Part shown: positions 24,953 to 33,071 of the stretch, piece after piece
Numbering within the stretch: position 1 is the stretch's first letter
Layout of the letters: each line of letters opens with the position of its first letter
Assembly (NCBI GenBank): GCA_046538735.1
Contig: JBKHII010000006.1
Location: 1 to 64,000, forward strand
Origin: SLST01 sp046538735
GTDB taxonomy: Bacteria; Spirochaetota; Spirochaetia; DSM-27196; SLST01
Reading direction: 5' to 3'
DNA: 64,000 bases
Position numbers and translations under genes: made by a program
Notes under the pieces: model-generated
What the model was told of the DNA's origin: nothing
Seen by the model: the letters and a program-made list of their open reading frames with translations, nothing else
Databases searched by the model: none

Positions 24953-26083
24953 GTGGCAAAACGCGACTATTACGAGGTGCTCGGCATTTCGCGAGGGGCG
25001 AGCAAGGACGAGATTAAGAAGGCGTACCGCAAGGTTGCGGTCGCGAACCATCCCGATCGCAATCCCGGCGACAAGACCGCGGAGGAACGCTTCAAGGAAG
25101 CGACGGAAGCGTACGAGGTCCTCGCGGACGACAAGAAGCGCCAGGCGTACGACCAGTTCGGATTCGCCGGCGTTGAAGGCATGGGCGGCGGCGGAGCTCA
25201 GGACTACTCGCACGCGTTCCGCGATTTCGAGGATATCTTCGGCGATCTTGGTGGATTCGGCAACATATTCGATCAGTTCTTCGGAGGCGGTCGCAGGCGC
25301 GGGGGACGCCGCGAGAGCGTTCAGCGCGGAAGCGATCTTCGCTACGACCTGGAGATCTCGTTCAAGGATGCCGTATTCGGGACGAAGGCCGAGGTCAGCT
25401 ATCCCAAGGAGATCAGCTGCGATCGCTGCAAGGGTAGCGGTTCGGAGCCGGGAAGCGGGAGTAAGACGTGCCCCACCTGCGGCGGTGCCGGGCAGGTCCG
25501 CCGCAGCTCAGGATTCTTCTCGATTGCCAGTACCTGTCCCACATGCAACGGCGAGGGGACGATCGTGGAGAAGCCGTGCGCCAAGTGCGGCGGGAACGGG
25601 CTCCTCAAGAAGAATCAGAAGATCAACGTGACCATCCCCGCCGGTGTGGACGATGGGCGCCGCATCCGTATCCCCGAGCAGGGCGACTCGGGTCCTCGCG
25701 GCGGTCCCCCCGGGGACCTCTACGTAGTGATCCGCGTGAAAGCGCACGAGTATTTCGAGCGCGACGGATACGACGTCTACTGCGTGATCCCAATCACCTA
25801 CACTCAGGCCGCGCTCGGGACGGAGTTGCACGTTCCAACGCTCGAAGACAAGAAGGTGAAGGTGAAGATCCCTCCCGGAACGCAGAACAACAAGATTCTT
25901 CGTCTCCGGAACGAAGGTATTCCCCAGTCCACGTCCGGTCGGCGGGGCGACATGTATATCAGGATTCTCGTGACGGTTCCACAGCGTCTCTCGTCCCGAG
26001 AGAAGTCGTTGCTCAAGGAGCTCGCCGAGATCGAAGGCGACAATACTTCGCCGAGCCCGGTGCCTCTCGCGGATCTGCGATAG
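24953..26083 (+). CDS. dnaJ: DnaJ, Hsp40 co-chaperone
   Basis: 376 residues from a GTG. The J domain (1-70) has the HPD motif (VANHPDRNPGD); a Gly/Phe-rich linker (about 75-110) and four C-x-x-C-x-G-x-G zinc motifs (from CDRCKGSG to CAKCGGNG, about 155-220) follow, then the two substrate-binding beta domains. It stimulates DnaK ATPase and hands over unfolded clients. Last of the chaperone trio; the next gene starts 3 bases later, so the membrane genes downstream may be in the same transcript. Confidence 0.97.
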   Translation: MAKRDYYEVLGISRGASKDEIKKAYRKVAVANHPDRNPGDKTAEERFKEATEAYEVLADDKKRQAYDQFGFAGVEGMGGGGAQDYSHAFRDFEDIFGDLGGFGNIFDQFFGGGRRRGGRRESVQRGSDLRYDLEISFKDAVFGTKAEVSYPKEISCDRCKGSGSEPGSGSKTCPTCGGAGQVRRSSGFFSIASTCPTCNGEGTIVEKPCAKCGGNGLLKKNQKINVTIPAGVDDGRRIRIPEQGDSGPRGGPPGDLYVVIRVKAHEYFERDGYDVYCVIPITYTQAALGTELHVPTLEDKKVKVKIPPGTQNNKILRLRNEGIPQSTSGRRGDMYIRILVTVPQRLSSREKSLLKELAEIEGDNTSPSPVPLADLR

Positions 26084-26086
26084 CGC

Positions 26087-26620
26087 ATGGGCAAGCGGGC
26101 CAGACGGCGGCGACGTTTGTTCTCGTCCGGGCTGCAGGCCCGCATGATGAGTCAGATTGTCCTGGCGATTGTGGTCTGCGTCGGCGTCACGACGCTCGGG
26201 TTCCTCAGCTACTACTGGTTCACCTACATATCGGGCGACAATCTTCTCCGCGAGTTCATCGTGGTCTATCGGCAGATCGAGTCCGCCGAGGCCGTGGAAG
26301 TGGACGGACGCGCGATCGAACGCCGCTCGTACGAGCTCGAGGCGCTTCCCGACACCACACGGTGGGCGCTCGTGATCCCGCCGCTCGTGATCAACAACCT
26401 CGTCATAGCCTTGACGCTCTCCGTGCTCGGTGCGGCGTACGCGGGTCGACTCGCCGGCCCCGTCTACCGAATGTCCACGGACATCAGACGTGCTCTGGCC
26501 GGTGAGACAGGAGTGCGCATCCATCTCCGTCGCCGGGATGAGCTGAAGGACCTCGCGCAGCGGGTCAACTCGCTCCTCGAAGCCCTCGAGGTGGCCGAGA
26601 CGCGCGCGCGTGAGGAGTAG
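26087..26620 (+). CDS. Small two-helix membrane protein with a stand-alone HAMP domain
   Basis: 177 residues. A very basic N-terminus (KRARRRRR) is followed by a transmembrane helix (about 25-48), a short extracytoplasmic loop (about 50-100), a second helix (about 105-125) and a HAMP domain (about 126-168; LAGPVYRMSTDIRRALAGE, then RRRDELKDLAQRVNSLLE). There is no kinase, cyclase or methyl-accepting domain after it. Such proteins may pair with other HAMP proteins or act as membrane adaptors. Start ATG 3 bases after dnaJ. Confidence 0.7.
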   Translation: MGKRARRRRRLFSSGLQARMMSQIVLAIVVCVGVTTLGFLSYYWFTYISGDNLLREFIVVYRQIESAEAVEVDGRAIERRSYELEALPDTTRWALVIPPLVINNLVIALTLSVLGAAYAGRLAGPVYRMSTDIRRALAGETGVRIHLRRRDELKDLAQRVNSLLEALEVAETRAREE

Positions 26621-26631
26621 TCGATCTCGAA

Positions 26632-27105
26632 ATGCTGGACGCTCGCTTTTGGACTGCCGACACTAGAGGGGTGATACGACGATTCCCGACCGGCATCGCG
26701 CTCGTGCTCGTGATCTTCGCCGCAGCCGGCGGCGTTGGTGCAGAGGAGCTCCCGGATACCCGTCCGCTGAGCTCCTGGCAGGCATTCGATCCGGAAGCAT
26801 ACCAGGACGGTTGGCTCACCCTCGATCGCAACGACGACGGAACGGTCGACTATGCGGTGATGGTCAACGACGCGGGCAACAAGGTGCGCGAGGCGGCAGA
26901 CTTCAATCGCGACGGCTACATGGACGATTTCTACTTCTACGAGAACGGCGTTCTTCAGCGTGAGGAGATCGACTCCAACTACGACCAGCGGATCGACATC
27001 TGGATCTACCTCCGCCGCGGCGTGTACATCGAGATGTGGGAACGAGACACCGACTACGACGGCGTGATCGACGTCCGCGAGCAGTATGGCAGCGAGGCAG
27101 AGTAG
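26632..27105 (+). CDS. Secreted protein with EF-hand-like D-x-N-x-D-G repeats
   Basis: 157 residues from the ATG, or 144 from the GTG at 26671, which begins right at the signal peptide (RRFPTGIALVLVIFAAAGGV). The mature part has four spaced acidic turns: LDRNDDGTVDY, DFNRDGYMDDF, DSNYDQRIDIW and DTDYDGVIDV. These resemble calcium-binding thrombospondin-type-3 or EF-hand-like loops. Probably a small periplasmic Ca-binding protein. It follows the HAMP protein by 11 bases and overlaps the methyltransferase gene by 20. Confidence 0.65.
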   Translation: MLDARFWTADTRGVIRRFPTGIALVLVIFAAAGGVGAEELPDTRPLSSWQAFDPEAYQDGWLTLDRNDDGTVDYAVMVNDAGNKVREAADFNRDGYMDDFYFYENGVLQREEIDSNYDQRIDIWIYLRRGVYIEMWERDTDYDGVIDVREQYGSEAE

Positions 27106-27832
27106 GTACCTCACCTCGCACCGCGCGATTCGAGAGGCGATCGCCTCCGGCGGTCACGTGGGCGCACTCTACGTCACCGGTGGCGGGGGCGTGTCGGCCG
27201 AGCTTGCTCGCGCGGCTCGCGAGGCGGGCGTTGACGTGCGGAGAGTCAGCCGTTCGCAGCTTCGGTCGTTGGCGGCGGATGCCCGGGATTGTGCCCTCGA
27301 GCCGGCGAGCGGCACCGAGGGGCGGTCTGCGTCGCTCGCGGAGGTGCTGGAGCGATCGGACGAGCGTTTCGGGCTCATCCTCGTGGTCGATCACGTGACC
27401 GATCCGCACAACTACGGAGCGATCCTGCGCTCGGCGGACCAGTTCGCGGTGGACGCGGTCGTCGTTCCCGGGCGACGATCGGCGCCGCTGTCGAGCGTGG
27501 CGATTCAGTCGAGCGCTGGGACCGCCCCGCACGTGACCATCGTCACCGTCACGAACCTTGCGGCCGCGGTGGAGGCGATGCAGGAACGCGGGTTCTGGGT
27601 GTACGCTGCGGAGATGTCGGGCGAGCCGATTCACCAGACGAAGCTGTCCGGCAGGACGGCCGTCGTTCTCGGCAGCGAAGGCAAGGGCGTGTCCCGTCTC
27701 GTAGCCGATCGCGCCGACGCTCTCGTCCGCATCCCGACGGCCGGGCACGCCGACTCACTCAACGTCTCGGTCGCGTGCGGTGTCGCCCTCTACGAGATCA
27801 GACGCCAGCAGGGTTGGCTGGCCGAGCACTAG
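27086..27832 (+). CDS. rlmB: SpoU-family rRNA 2'-O-methyltransferase, RlmB-like
   Basis: 248 residues. The N-terminal part (1-75) is the small L30e-like RNA-binding domain; the C-terminal SPOUT domain shows the three family motifs: VDHVTDPHNYGAILRSADQF (motif 1, with the catalytic Asn and Arg), VVLGSEGKGVSRL (motif 2) and IPTAGHADSLNVSVACGVAL (motif 3). Likely methylates the ribose of a guanosine in 23S rRNA (G2251 in E. coli) with SAM as donor; a tRNA target (TrmH-like) is less likely given the N-terminal domain. Its ATG lies inside the end of the preceding gene. It converges on purD with a 2-base gap. Confidence 0.85.
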   Translation: MAARQSRYLTSHRAIREAIASGGHVGALYVTGGGGVSAELARAAREAGVDVRRVSRSQLRSLAADARDCALEPASGTEGRSASLAEVLERSDERFGLILVVDHVTDPHNYGAILRSADQFAVDAVVVPGRRSAPLSSVAIQSSAGTAPHVTIVTVTNLAAAVEAMQERGFWVYAAEMSGEPIHQTKLSGRTAVVLGSEGKGVSRLVADRADALVRIPTAGHADSLNVSVACGVALYEIRRQQGWLAEH

Positions 27833-27834
27833 GC

Positions 27835-29085
27835 CTACCCGAAGATCCTCCCCCCGATATCCGGTCGGAACCAGGAGCCGGGAAAGATGACCTCCTTCGC
27901 CGCCGTGTACGCGCGGGTCCGTGCGGTCAGAAGCTCGGGCCCGACTCCCACGACGGTGAAGCAACGACCACCGCCGGTGACGACGGCGCCGTCGCGGGTG
28001 GCGGTGGCAGCGTGGAAGAGAAGCGCCTCGTTGTCGGGTCTGGACGGAAGCTGCTCCACGGGAATCCCTTTCGGATACTCGGACGGGTAGCCCGGCGCCG
28101 CAACAACGACTCCGAGCGCAGTGCTGTTCGAGATACGGATCGGGAAATCGCCGACCGTACCGTTGACGGCCGCGTCGCAGAGGTTGGCAAGGTCGCTGCG
28201 CAGGAGCGGCAACACGACCTGCGTCTCCGGGTCGCCGAGGCGGACGTTGTACTCGAGCAGCATCGGCCCGGACTCCGTAACCATGATTCCGAAGTAGAGA
28301 ACGCCACGGTACGCGAGACCGGCTTCCTTCAGCCCGCGATACGTGGGCTCCACGATCGTGGTGAGAATGCGCCCGTGGTCCTCCGGTGTCAGCCAGGGGA
28401 CGGGCGAGAGCGCGCCCATGCCCCCGGTGTTCGGCCCCGAACCACCTACGCCGGCCTTCTTGTAGTCGGTCGCGGCAGGTAGCAGGACGAAGCCGTCGCC
28501 GTCCGAAATGCCGAAAACCGAGACCTCGTAGCCGGAGAGGCGCTCTTCTACGACGACGGAGTCGCCCTCATCGATGAAGCGACGACCGGCCTCGGCGAGT
28601 CGATCCACGTCGTCCGACTCGATCACGCCCTTGCCGGCAGCGAGACCGCTCTTCTTGACGACAAGCGCGGTTCGCGATGAACGAACGTAGCGCTCGAGAT
28701 CGTCGGCGTCCGTGAAGGTTCGGTGATCGGCGGTCGGGATCCCGTAGCTCGTCATGAACGCCTTGCTCGTCGCCTTGCTCGACTCGAGCTCGGCGGCGCG
28801 CGCGTGAGGTCCGATCGCGTGAATGCCTTCGGCGGTCAGCGCGTCTACCAGACCGGCGGCGAGCGGCGCCTCAGGTCCAACGAAGACGAGGTTCACGTTG
28901 AGATCGCGCGCCGAGCGCACGACCCCTTCCACGTCGTCCGCCGCGATGTTCGGCACGTTCTCCGCCATGCCGGCGGTTCCCGCGTTGCCCGGAAGCGCGA
29001 AGAGACCCGAGATCCGGTTGCTGCGGGAAAACTTCCAAACCAATGCGTGCTCGCGCGCGCCGTTTCCTACAACGAGAATTCTCAC
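27835..29085 (-). CDS. purD: PurD, phosphoribosylamine-glycine ligase (GAR synthetase)
   Basis: 416 residues, normal length. The start (MRILVVGNGAREHALVWK), the ATP-grasp core (AVVVKKSGLAAGKGV, then VVVEERLSGYEVSVF), the substrate motif (GGMGALSPVPWLT) and the metal-binding EYNVRLGDPETQ are all present. Makes glycinamide ribonucleotide from phosphoribosylamine, glycine and ATP, step 2 of purine synthesis. Last gene of the reverse-strand operon; its ATG overlaps the purN stop (ATGA). Confidence 0.97.
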   Translation of the reverse strand: MRILVVGNGAREHALVWKFSRSNRISGLFALPGNAGTAGMAENVPNIAADDVEGVVRSARDLNVNLVFVGPEAPLAAGLVDALTAEGIHAIGPHARAAELESSKATSKAFMTSYGIPTADHRTFTDADDLERYVRSSRTALVVKKSGLAAGKGVIESDDVDRLAEAGRRFIDEGDSVVVEERLSGYEVSVFGISDGDGFVLLPAATDYKKAGVGGSGPNTGGMGALSPVPWLTPEDHGRILTTIVEPTYRGLKEAGLAYRGVLYFGIMVTESGPMLLEYNVRLGDPETQVVLPLLRSDLANLCDAAVNGTVGDFPIRISNSTALGVVVAAPGYPSEYPKGIPVEQLPSRPDNEALLFHAATATRDGAVVTGGGRCFTVVGVGPELLTARTRAYTAAKEVIFPGSWFRPDIGGRIFG

Positions 29086-29675
29086 CGGGTCATCTCCGGT
29101 TCGCCGGATCGCGAGAGTGCGATTGCGTCGAGCTCACGGCCGATGATGCGGGGATAGTGTGTGTGTTCCAGCTCGTGAATACGTCGCTCCATTTCTTCGA
29201 GTGTCTCGTGGCCGGTCCGCTCGACCTCGAACTGCGCGAGTACCGGTCCGGTGTCCACGCCGTCGTCCACGGTGTGAATCGTGATACCCATACGGCAGCT
29301 CGGCTCGGCGAACGATCGTTCGATCGCGTGCATGCCGGGATGGGCGGGCAGTATCGACGGGTGAATGTTGACGATGCGCCCGGTGAACGCGCTCACGATG
29401 GGTGAGGGAAGTATCTTCATGAATCCGGCAAGCACCACGAGGTCCGGGCACAAGGTTGTGAGTACGCCGAGAAGCCGCTTTTCGGCCGCGGCTCGTCCGG
29501 CACCGTAGTCGACAACGATCGACGGGACGCCAAGGTTCTCGGCACGCACGAGAGCGTACGCCGACGGGTTGTCGGTGATGAGCGCCTGAAGATTGTGATC
29601 CGAGCCGCGAAACGCCTGCGCGATCGCCTCGAAGTTCGTCCCGGACCCGGACGCGAGCACGACGAACTCAGCCAC
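29082..29675 (-). CDS. purN: PurN, phosphoribosylglycinamide formyltransferase
   Basis: 197 residues from the GTG at 29675; the frame is open much further upstream, but that is antisense-like sequence under purM. It starts VVLASGSGTNFEAI and has the catalytic region IVNIHPSILPAHPG with the conserved Asn-His and the later Asp (TIHTVDDGVDTGPV). It transfers a formyl group from 10-formyl-THF to GAR. The start overlaps the purM stop by 8 bases. A little short (typical 205-215) but complete. Confidence 0.93.
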   Translation of the reverse strand: MAEFVVLASGSGTNFEAIAQAFRGSDHNLQALITDNPSAYALVRAENLGVPSIVVDYGAGRAAAEKRLLGVLTTLCPDLVVLAGFMKILPSPIVSAFTGRIVNIHPSILPAHPGMHAIERSFAEPSCRMGITIHTVDDGVDTGPVLAQFEVERTGHETLEEMERRIHELEHTHYPRIIGRELDAIALSRSGEPEMTR

Positions 29676-30612
29676 GCGCCACGCTCCCGAGCTCGATGAT
29701 CGGCTCGCCGACCGCCTCGGCGAGCGCAGCCACGCCGGCCGGATCGACCACGAGCGCGACGCCGATACCCATGTTGAAGACGCGTCGCATCTCGCGCTCG
29801 TCGATCGAGCCCGCCCGCCCGAGCCGATCGAAGATCTCAGGCCGCGGCCATGTCCACCGGAGGTCCGGCCGCATCCCGTCCGGAAGGACGCGCGCAACGT
29901 TTCCCTCGAGCCCGCCCCCGGTGATATGCGCGGCAGCCTTGATGTGGGCGGCGGCGCGCAGAAGCTGATCCACGTAGATCCTCGTCGGCTCGAGGAGTTG
30001 GTTCCAGAGCTCGAGGTCATTCGGATCGGCGACGCGTCGTGCGAGCGAGAACCCGTTGGAATGTATGCCTGAGGAGGCAAGGCCGACGATTGCATCGCCT
30101 GCGCTGATCCGCTCGATTCTCGGGAGCCGGTCGTCGCGCTCCACGAGTCCCACGGCGAACCCGGCGAGGTCGATCTCGTCCTCGGCGTACATGTCGGGCA
30201 GCTCCGCCGTCTCGCCGCCCGCGAGGGTGCACCCGGCCGTCTCGCAGCCGGCCACGATTCCCCGCATGACGTCCTGCAGCACGTCTTCGCGAATCGTACC
30301 GCACGCGATGTAGTCGAGGAAGACCGAGGGTTTCGCACCGCAGACCGCCAGGTCGTTCACGCACATCGCGACGAGGTCGATGCCGACCGTGTCGTATCTG
30401 CCGAGTTTCTTCGCCACGAGCAGCTTCGTGCCCACGCCGTCCGTCGTGGAGAGGAGAACCGGGTGGCGATACGCGCTCGGATCGATCTCGATCCCGCCGG
30501 CGAATCCACCGATCGGTCCAATTGCCGCGCTGCGAATGCCCGCGACGAACGAGGCGAATCGGTCGCCGCGCTCAATACTCACACCGGACGCCTCGTAGGT
30601 GTTTCCGTTCAT
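29668..30612 (-). CDS. purM: PurM, phosphoribosylformylglycinamidine cyclo-ligase (AIR synthetase)
   Basis: 314 residues from the ATG at 30612. Key motifs: TTDGVGTKLLVAKKLGRYDT, VNDLAVCGAKPSVFLDYIAC, CTLAGGETAELPDMY and the C-terminal ITGGGLEGNVARVLPDG. It forms the imidazole ring of AIR from FGAM, using ATP. It is about 25-30 residues shorter than the E. coli enzyme, the C-terminus being trimmed, but all active-site segments are there. Start and purF stop overlap (ATGA). Confidence 0.95.
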   Translation of the reverse strand: MNGNTYEASGVSIERGDRFASFVAGIRSAAIGPIGGFAGGIEIDPSAYRHPVLLSTTDGVGTKLLVAKKLGRYDTVGIDLVAMCVNDLAVCGAKPSVFLDYIACGTIREDVLQDVMRGIVAGCETAGCTLAGGETAELPDMYAEDEIDLAGFAVGLVERDDRLPRIERISAGDAIVGLASSGIHSNGFSLARRVADPNDLELWNQLLEPTRIYVDQLLRAAAHIKAAAHITGGGLEGNVARVLPDGMRPDLRWTWPRPEIFDRLGRAGSIDEREMRRVFNMGIGVALVVDPAGVAALAEAVGEPIIELGSVARG

Positions 30613-32087
30613 CGGGCTTGTTCTCCGCTCGTTTGGGGGTTCGTCGCTTCCCTGCGTGAATCCGCCATGAGCTCCTCCGCCGTGAGGGGCACGTCCACCG
30701 GGTAACGACCGCTGAAACAAGCGTAGCAGAAATCGCGAGGCTCTGCTACGGAGTGCTGGAGTCGATCGAGGGACAGGAAGCGCACCGAATCCGCACCGAT
30801 GGCCTCGGCGATCTCGTCCGGGCTCAGGTGGTTCGATATGAGCTCGGAGCGAGTGGGAATGTCGATTCCAAAGAAGCACGGCCACCGGATTTCGGGGGAG
30901 GAGAGGCGGAGGTGGACTTCGCGGGCACCGGCTTCTTTGATGAGCCGGACGAGGATCCTGGCGGTTGTGCCTCGCACGAGCGAGTCGTCCACGAGAATCA
31001 CGCGTCGGCCTTCTATGACTTCTCTGACCGGATGCAGTTTCATCCGCACGGCGAGCTCGCGCTCGGACGTCGTGGGCATGATGAAGCTGCGCCCGGCGTA
31101 GTGATTGCGCGTGAGTCCGAAGTCGAAGGGAATGCCGGCGGCCTCCGCGTACCCGATCGCAGCGCTCGTGCCCGAGTCGGGAACCGGGACGACGATGTCG
31201 CCGATGCCCCCGCCGTCCGCGGCCGCGAGCGTCGCCCCCATGCGCTTCCGGGCGTCGTGCACGGAAACGTCGAACACCTTCGAATCCGGCCGGGCAAAGT
31301 AAATGAGCTCGAAGACGCACTGGCGCGGACTGGGTTGCTTCGCCAGATAGTCGCTCCGTTCGCCGTCCGCGTTGATGACGATGATCTCGCCGGGGCGCAC
31401 GCTCCGGTACTCGGTCACTTTGAGGATATCGAGTGCACACGTCTCGCTCGCGACGATCGTCATGTCGTCCTTCCAACCGATGTAGAGGGGCCGAAAACCG
31501 AAGGAGTCACGGACCGCGACGAGCGAGTCTTCATGCGTGAGGACCATGCTGAACGCGCCTTCGACCATCTGAAGCGTCTCCACGAGCGCCTCGTAGAAGG
31601 TGTGCGCGCGACTGCGCGATATGAGATGCAGCAGCATTTCCGTATCGGAACTCGTCTGGAAGATCGATCCCTCGTTGAAGAGCATCGTCTTCAGGGCGCG
31701 CGTGTTCGAGATGTTGCCGTTGTGGGCTAGAGTGATCTCGCCCTTGTTGCAGACGACGTGGAGCGGCTGAACGTTCTCTACCTTGTTTCCTCCGTGCGTG
31801 GAGTAACGGACATGGCCGATGCCCACGGTAGAGATTCGCGTCTCGGTCAGGTATCGCGAGAGAACCGTCGATACCATCCCGAGGTCCTTGTAGACGACGG
31901 TTCTGCCGTCTTTGCGATACGCGATCCCCGCACTCTCCTGGCCTCGGTGCTGAAGCGAGAAGAGCGGGAAGAAGAGTTTCTCCGGTACGTTGATTGGCGA
32001 GCGGCTGAAGATCCCGGCCACGCCACAGTGGTGGCCCAGCGATGGACCCTCGGCTCGGCCGAGTGCCCCGTCCACGCCGTGATTCAT
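30609..32087 (-). CDS. purF: PurF, amidophosphoribosyltransferase (Fe-S type)
   Basis: 492 residues. The catalytic cysteine is C21 (HCGVAGIFSR), preceded by 20 residues that would be removed as a propeptide, as in Bacillus PurF; a GTG four codons in is a possible alternative start. The glutaminase domain (LQHRGQESAGI) and the PRTase domain with the PRPP loop (RVILVDDSLVRGTTARIL) are intact. Cys residues at RQCVFELIYF, PCFFGID and CYACFSGRYP match the four 4Fe-4S ligands of the Bacillus-type enzyme. First committed step of purine synthesis. It heads the purF-M-N-D run and lies 34 bases after tatD. Confidence 0.97.
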   Translation of the reverse strand: MNHGVDGALGRAEGPSLGHHCGVAGIFSRSPINVPEKLFFPLFSLQHRGQESAGIAYRKDGRTVVYKDLGMVSTVLSRYLTETRISTVGIGHVRYSTHGGNKVENVQPLHVVCNKGEITLAHNGNISNTRALKTMLFNEGSIFQTSSDTEMLLHLISRSRAHTFYEALVETLQMVEGAFSMVLTHEDSLVAVRDSFGFRPLYIGWKDDMTIVASETCALDILKVTEYRSVRPGEIIVINADGERSDYLAKQPSPRQCVFELIYFARPDSKVFDVSVHDARKRMGATLAAADGGGIGDIVVPVPDSGTSAAIGYAEAAGIPFDFGLTRNHYAGRSFIMPTTSERELAVRMKLHPVREVIEGRRVILVDDSLVRGTTARILVRLIKEAGAREVHLRLSSPEIRWPCFFGIDIPTRSELISNHLSPDEIAEAIGADSVRFLSLDRLQHSVAEPRDFCYACFSGRYPVDVPLTAEELMADSRREATNPQTSGEQAR

Positions 32088-32121
32088 AGCAGAGTACCTA
32101 CGCCGCAGTCAAGCTTTGCCT

Positions 32122-32895
32122 CTACGAGCCGATACCGAAGAAGCGCAGCGAGTTTTCGAAGAGCTGGTCCGCGAGGGCCTCCGGCTCCATCTCGCGCAAC
32201 TCGGCGAGGAACTTCAGGTTCTCCATGAGGTAAGCAGGCTTGTTGCGCTTGCCACGGTACGCGGACGGTACCATGAACGGGCTTTCGCTCTCAATCAGCA
32301 TCCGCTCGAGCGGCATGTTGCGTGCGGTCTCGTGCAGGTTCCGAGCGTTCCGGTACGTGACGTTGCCGGCGAACGAGATGTAGAGATCGAGCTCGAGCGC
32401 GTGCTGCGCGTACGCCCAGTCTTCCGAGTAGCAGTGAAGCACGCCGCCCTTGCGGGGTATCTTCTGGCGCAGGATATCGAGGACGTCCGCTCCGGCGTCA
32501 CGATTGTGAATGACAACCGGTTTGCCGAGCCTGTCCGCGATCTCGAGTTGCGCGATGAAGAGCTCGATCTGGGAGTCCTTGTCGCCGAACTTGCGGTAGT
32601 AGTCGAGACCGGTCTCGCCGATCGCGACGACGCGGTCGAGACCCGCGCCCTCCTCGATCTTCTCCCGCCAGTCTCGCCCCGGATTCGTCACCTCCGACGG
32701 AGAGACGCCGATGGCATGGTAGACGTGAGAGGCCGTCTTCAGGTTCTCGTAGACCTGAAAGAAGTCCCTGAGGTTATTGCAGATGGAGAGAACGCCTTCG
32801 ACTTTCTCTCTCTTGGCTTCCTGTACTACAATCAGCTGCTCGATCGGGTCTTCATGAATCAGACCGATATGAGCATGAGAATCAAATAATCTCAT
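32122..32895 (-). CDS. TatD-family hydrolase with a changed metal-site Asp
   Basis: 257 residues, normal length for TatD/YcfH metal-dependent nucleases (TIM barrel). H7 and H9 (DSHAHI), E94 (GETGLDYY), H130 (VVIHNRDA) and H154 (LHCYSED) are in place, but the usual E-T-D-S-P reads E-S-E-S-P, so the conserved catalytic Asp is Glu (E204). The earlier G-x-H-P-H motif reads GVSPSE. Activity may be altered. It precedes purF on the same strand and probably shares its transcript. Confidence 0.85.
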   Translation of the reverse strand: MRLFDSHAHIGLIHEDPIEQLIVVQEAKREKVEGVLSICNNLRDFFQVYENLKTASHVYHAIGVSPSEVTNPGRDWREKIEEGAGLDRVVAIGETGLDYYRKFGDKDSQIELFIAQLEIADRLGKPVVIHNRDAGADVLDILRQKIPRKGGVLHCYSEDWAYAQHALELDLYISFAGNVTYRNARNLHETARNMPLERMLIESESPFMVPSAYRGKRNKPAYLMENLKFLAELREMEPEALADQLFENSLRFFGIGS

Positions 32896-33032
32896 AGTCC
32901 GTCCGTGTCGATATTCCTAGTATGGTGATGAGGATCCTGCCAAACATATCACCACCCAGCTGCGTCGTCAACTCGGCCACAAGGAAGTCGCTATTTGACA
33001 AAAAGTTACGCGCATGATACCGTTCCGCTGTA

Positions 33033-33038
33033 TATAAT
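33033..33038 (+). promoter_or_regulatory. -10 element upstream of the LytM/bactofilin operon
   Basis: Perfect TATAAT, 34 bases before the GTG start. No good -35 lies 16-18 bases upstream; the TTGACA at 32995 is too far away (32-base spacing). The region 32896-33068 otherwise holds only the two divergent gene starts. Confidence 0.4.
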
Positions 33039-33071
33039 CCGACAATAGGCCGTTAGGAGTAGGAGTATTTG

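Noticed and set aside
22794..24959. A 721-codon open frame antisense to dnaK.
   Set aside because: High G+C makes long antisense frames common; it is Leu/Arg-rich, has no recognisable domain, and dnaK on the other strand is certain.
32995..33000. TTGACA as the -35 of the LytM/bactofilin promoter.
   Set aside because: Spacing to TATAAT at 33033 is 32 bases, far from 16-18.
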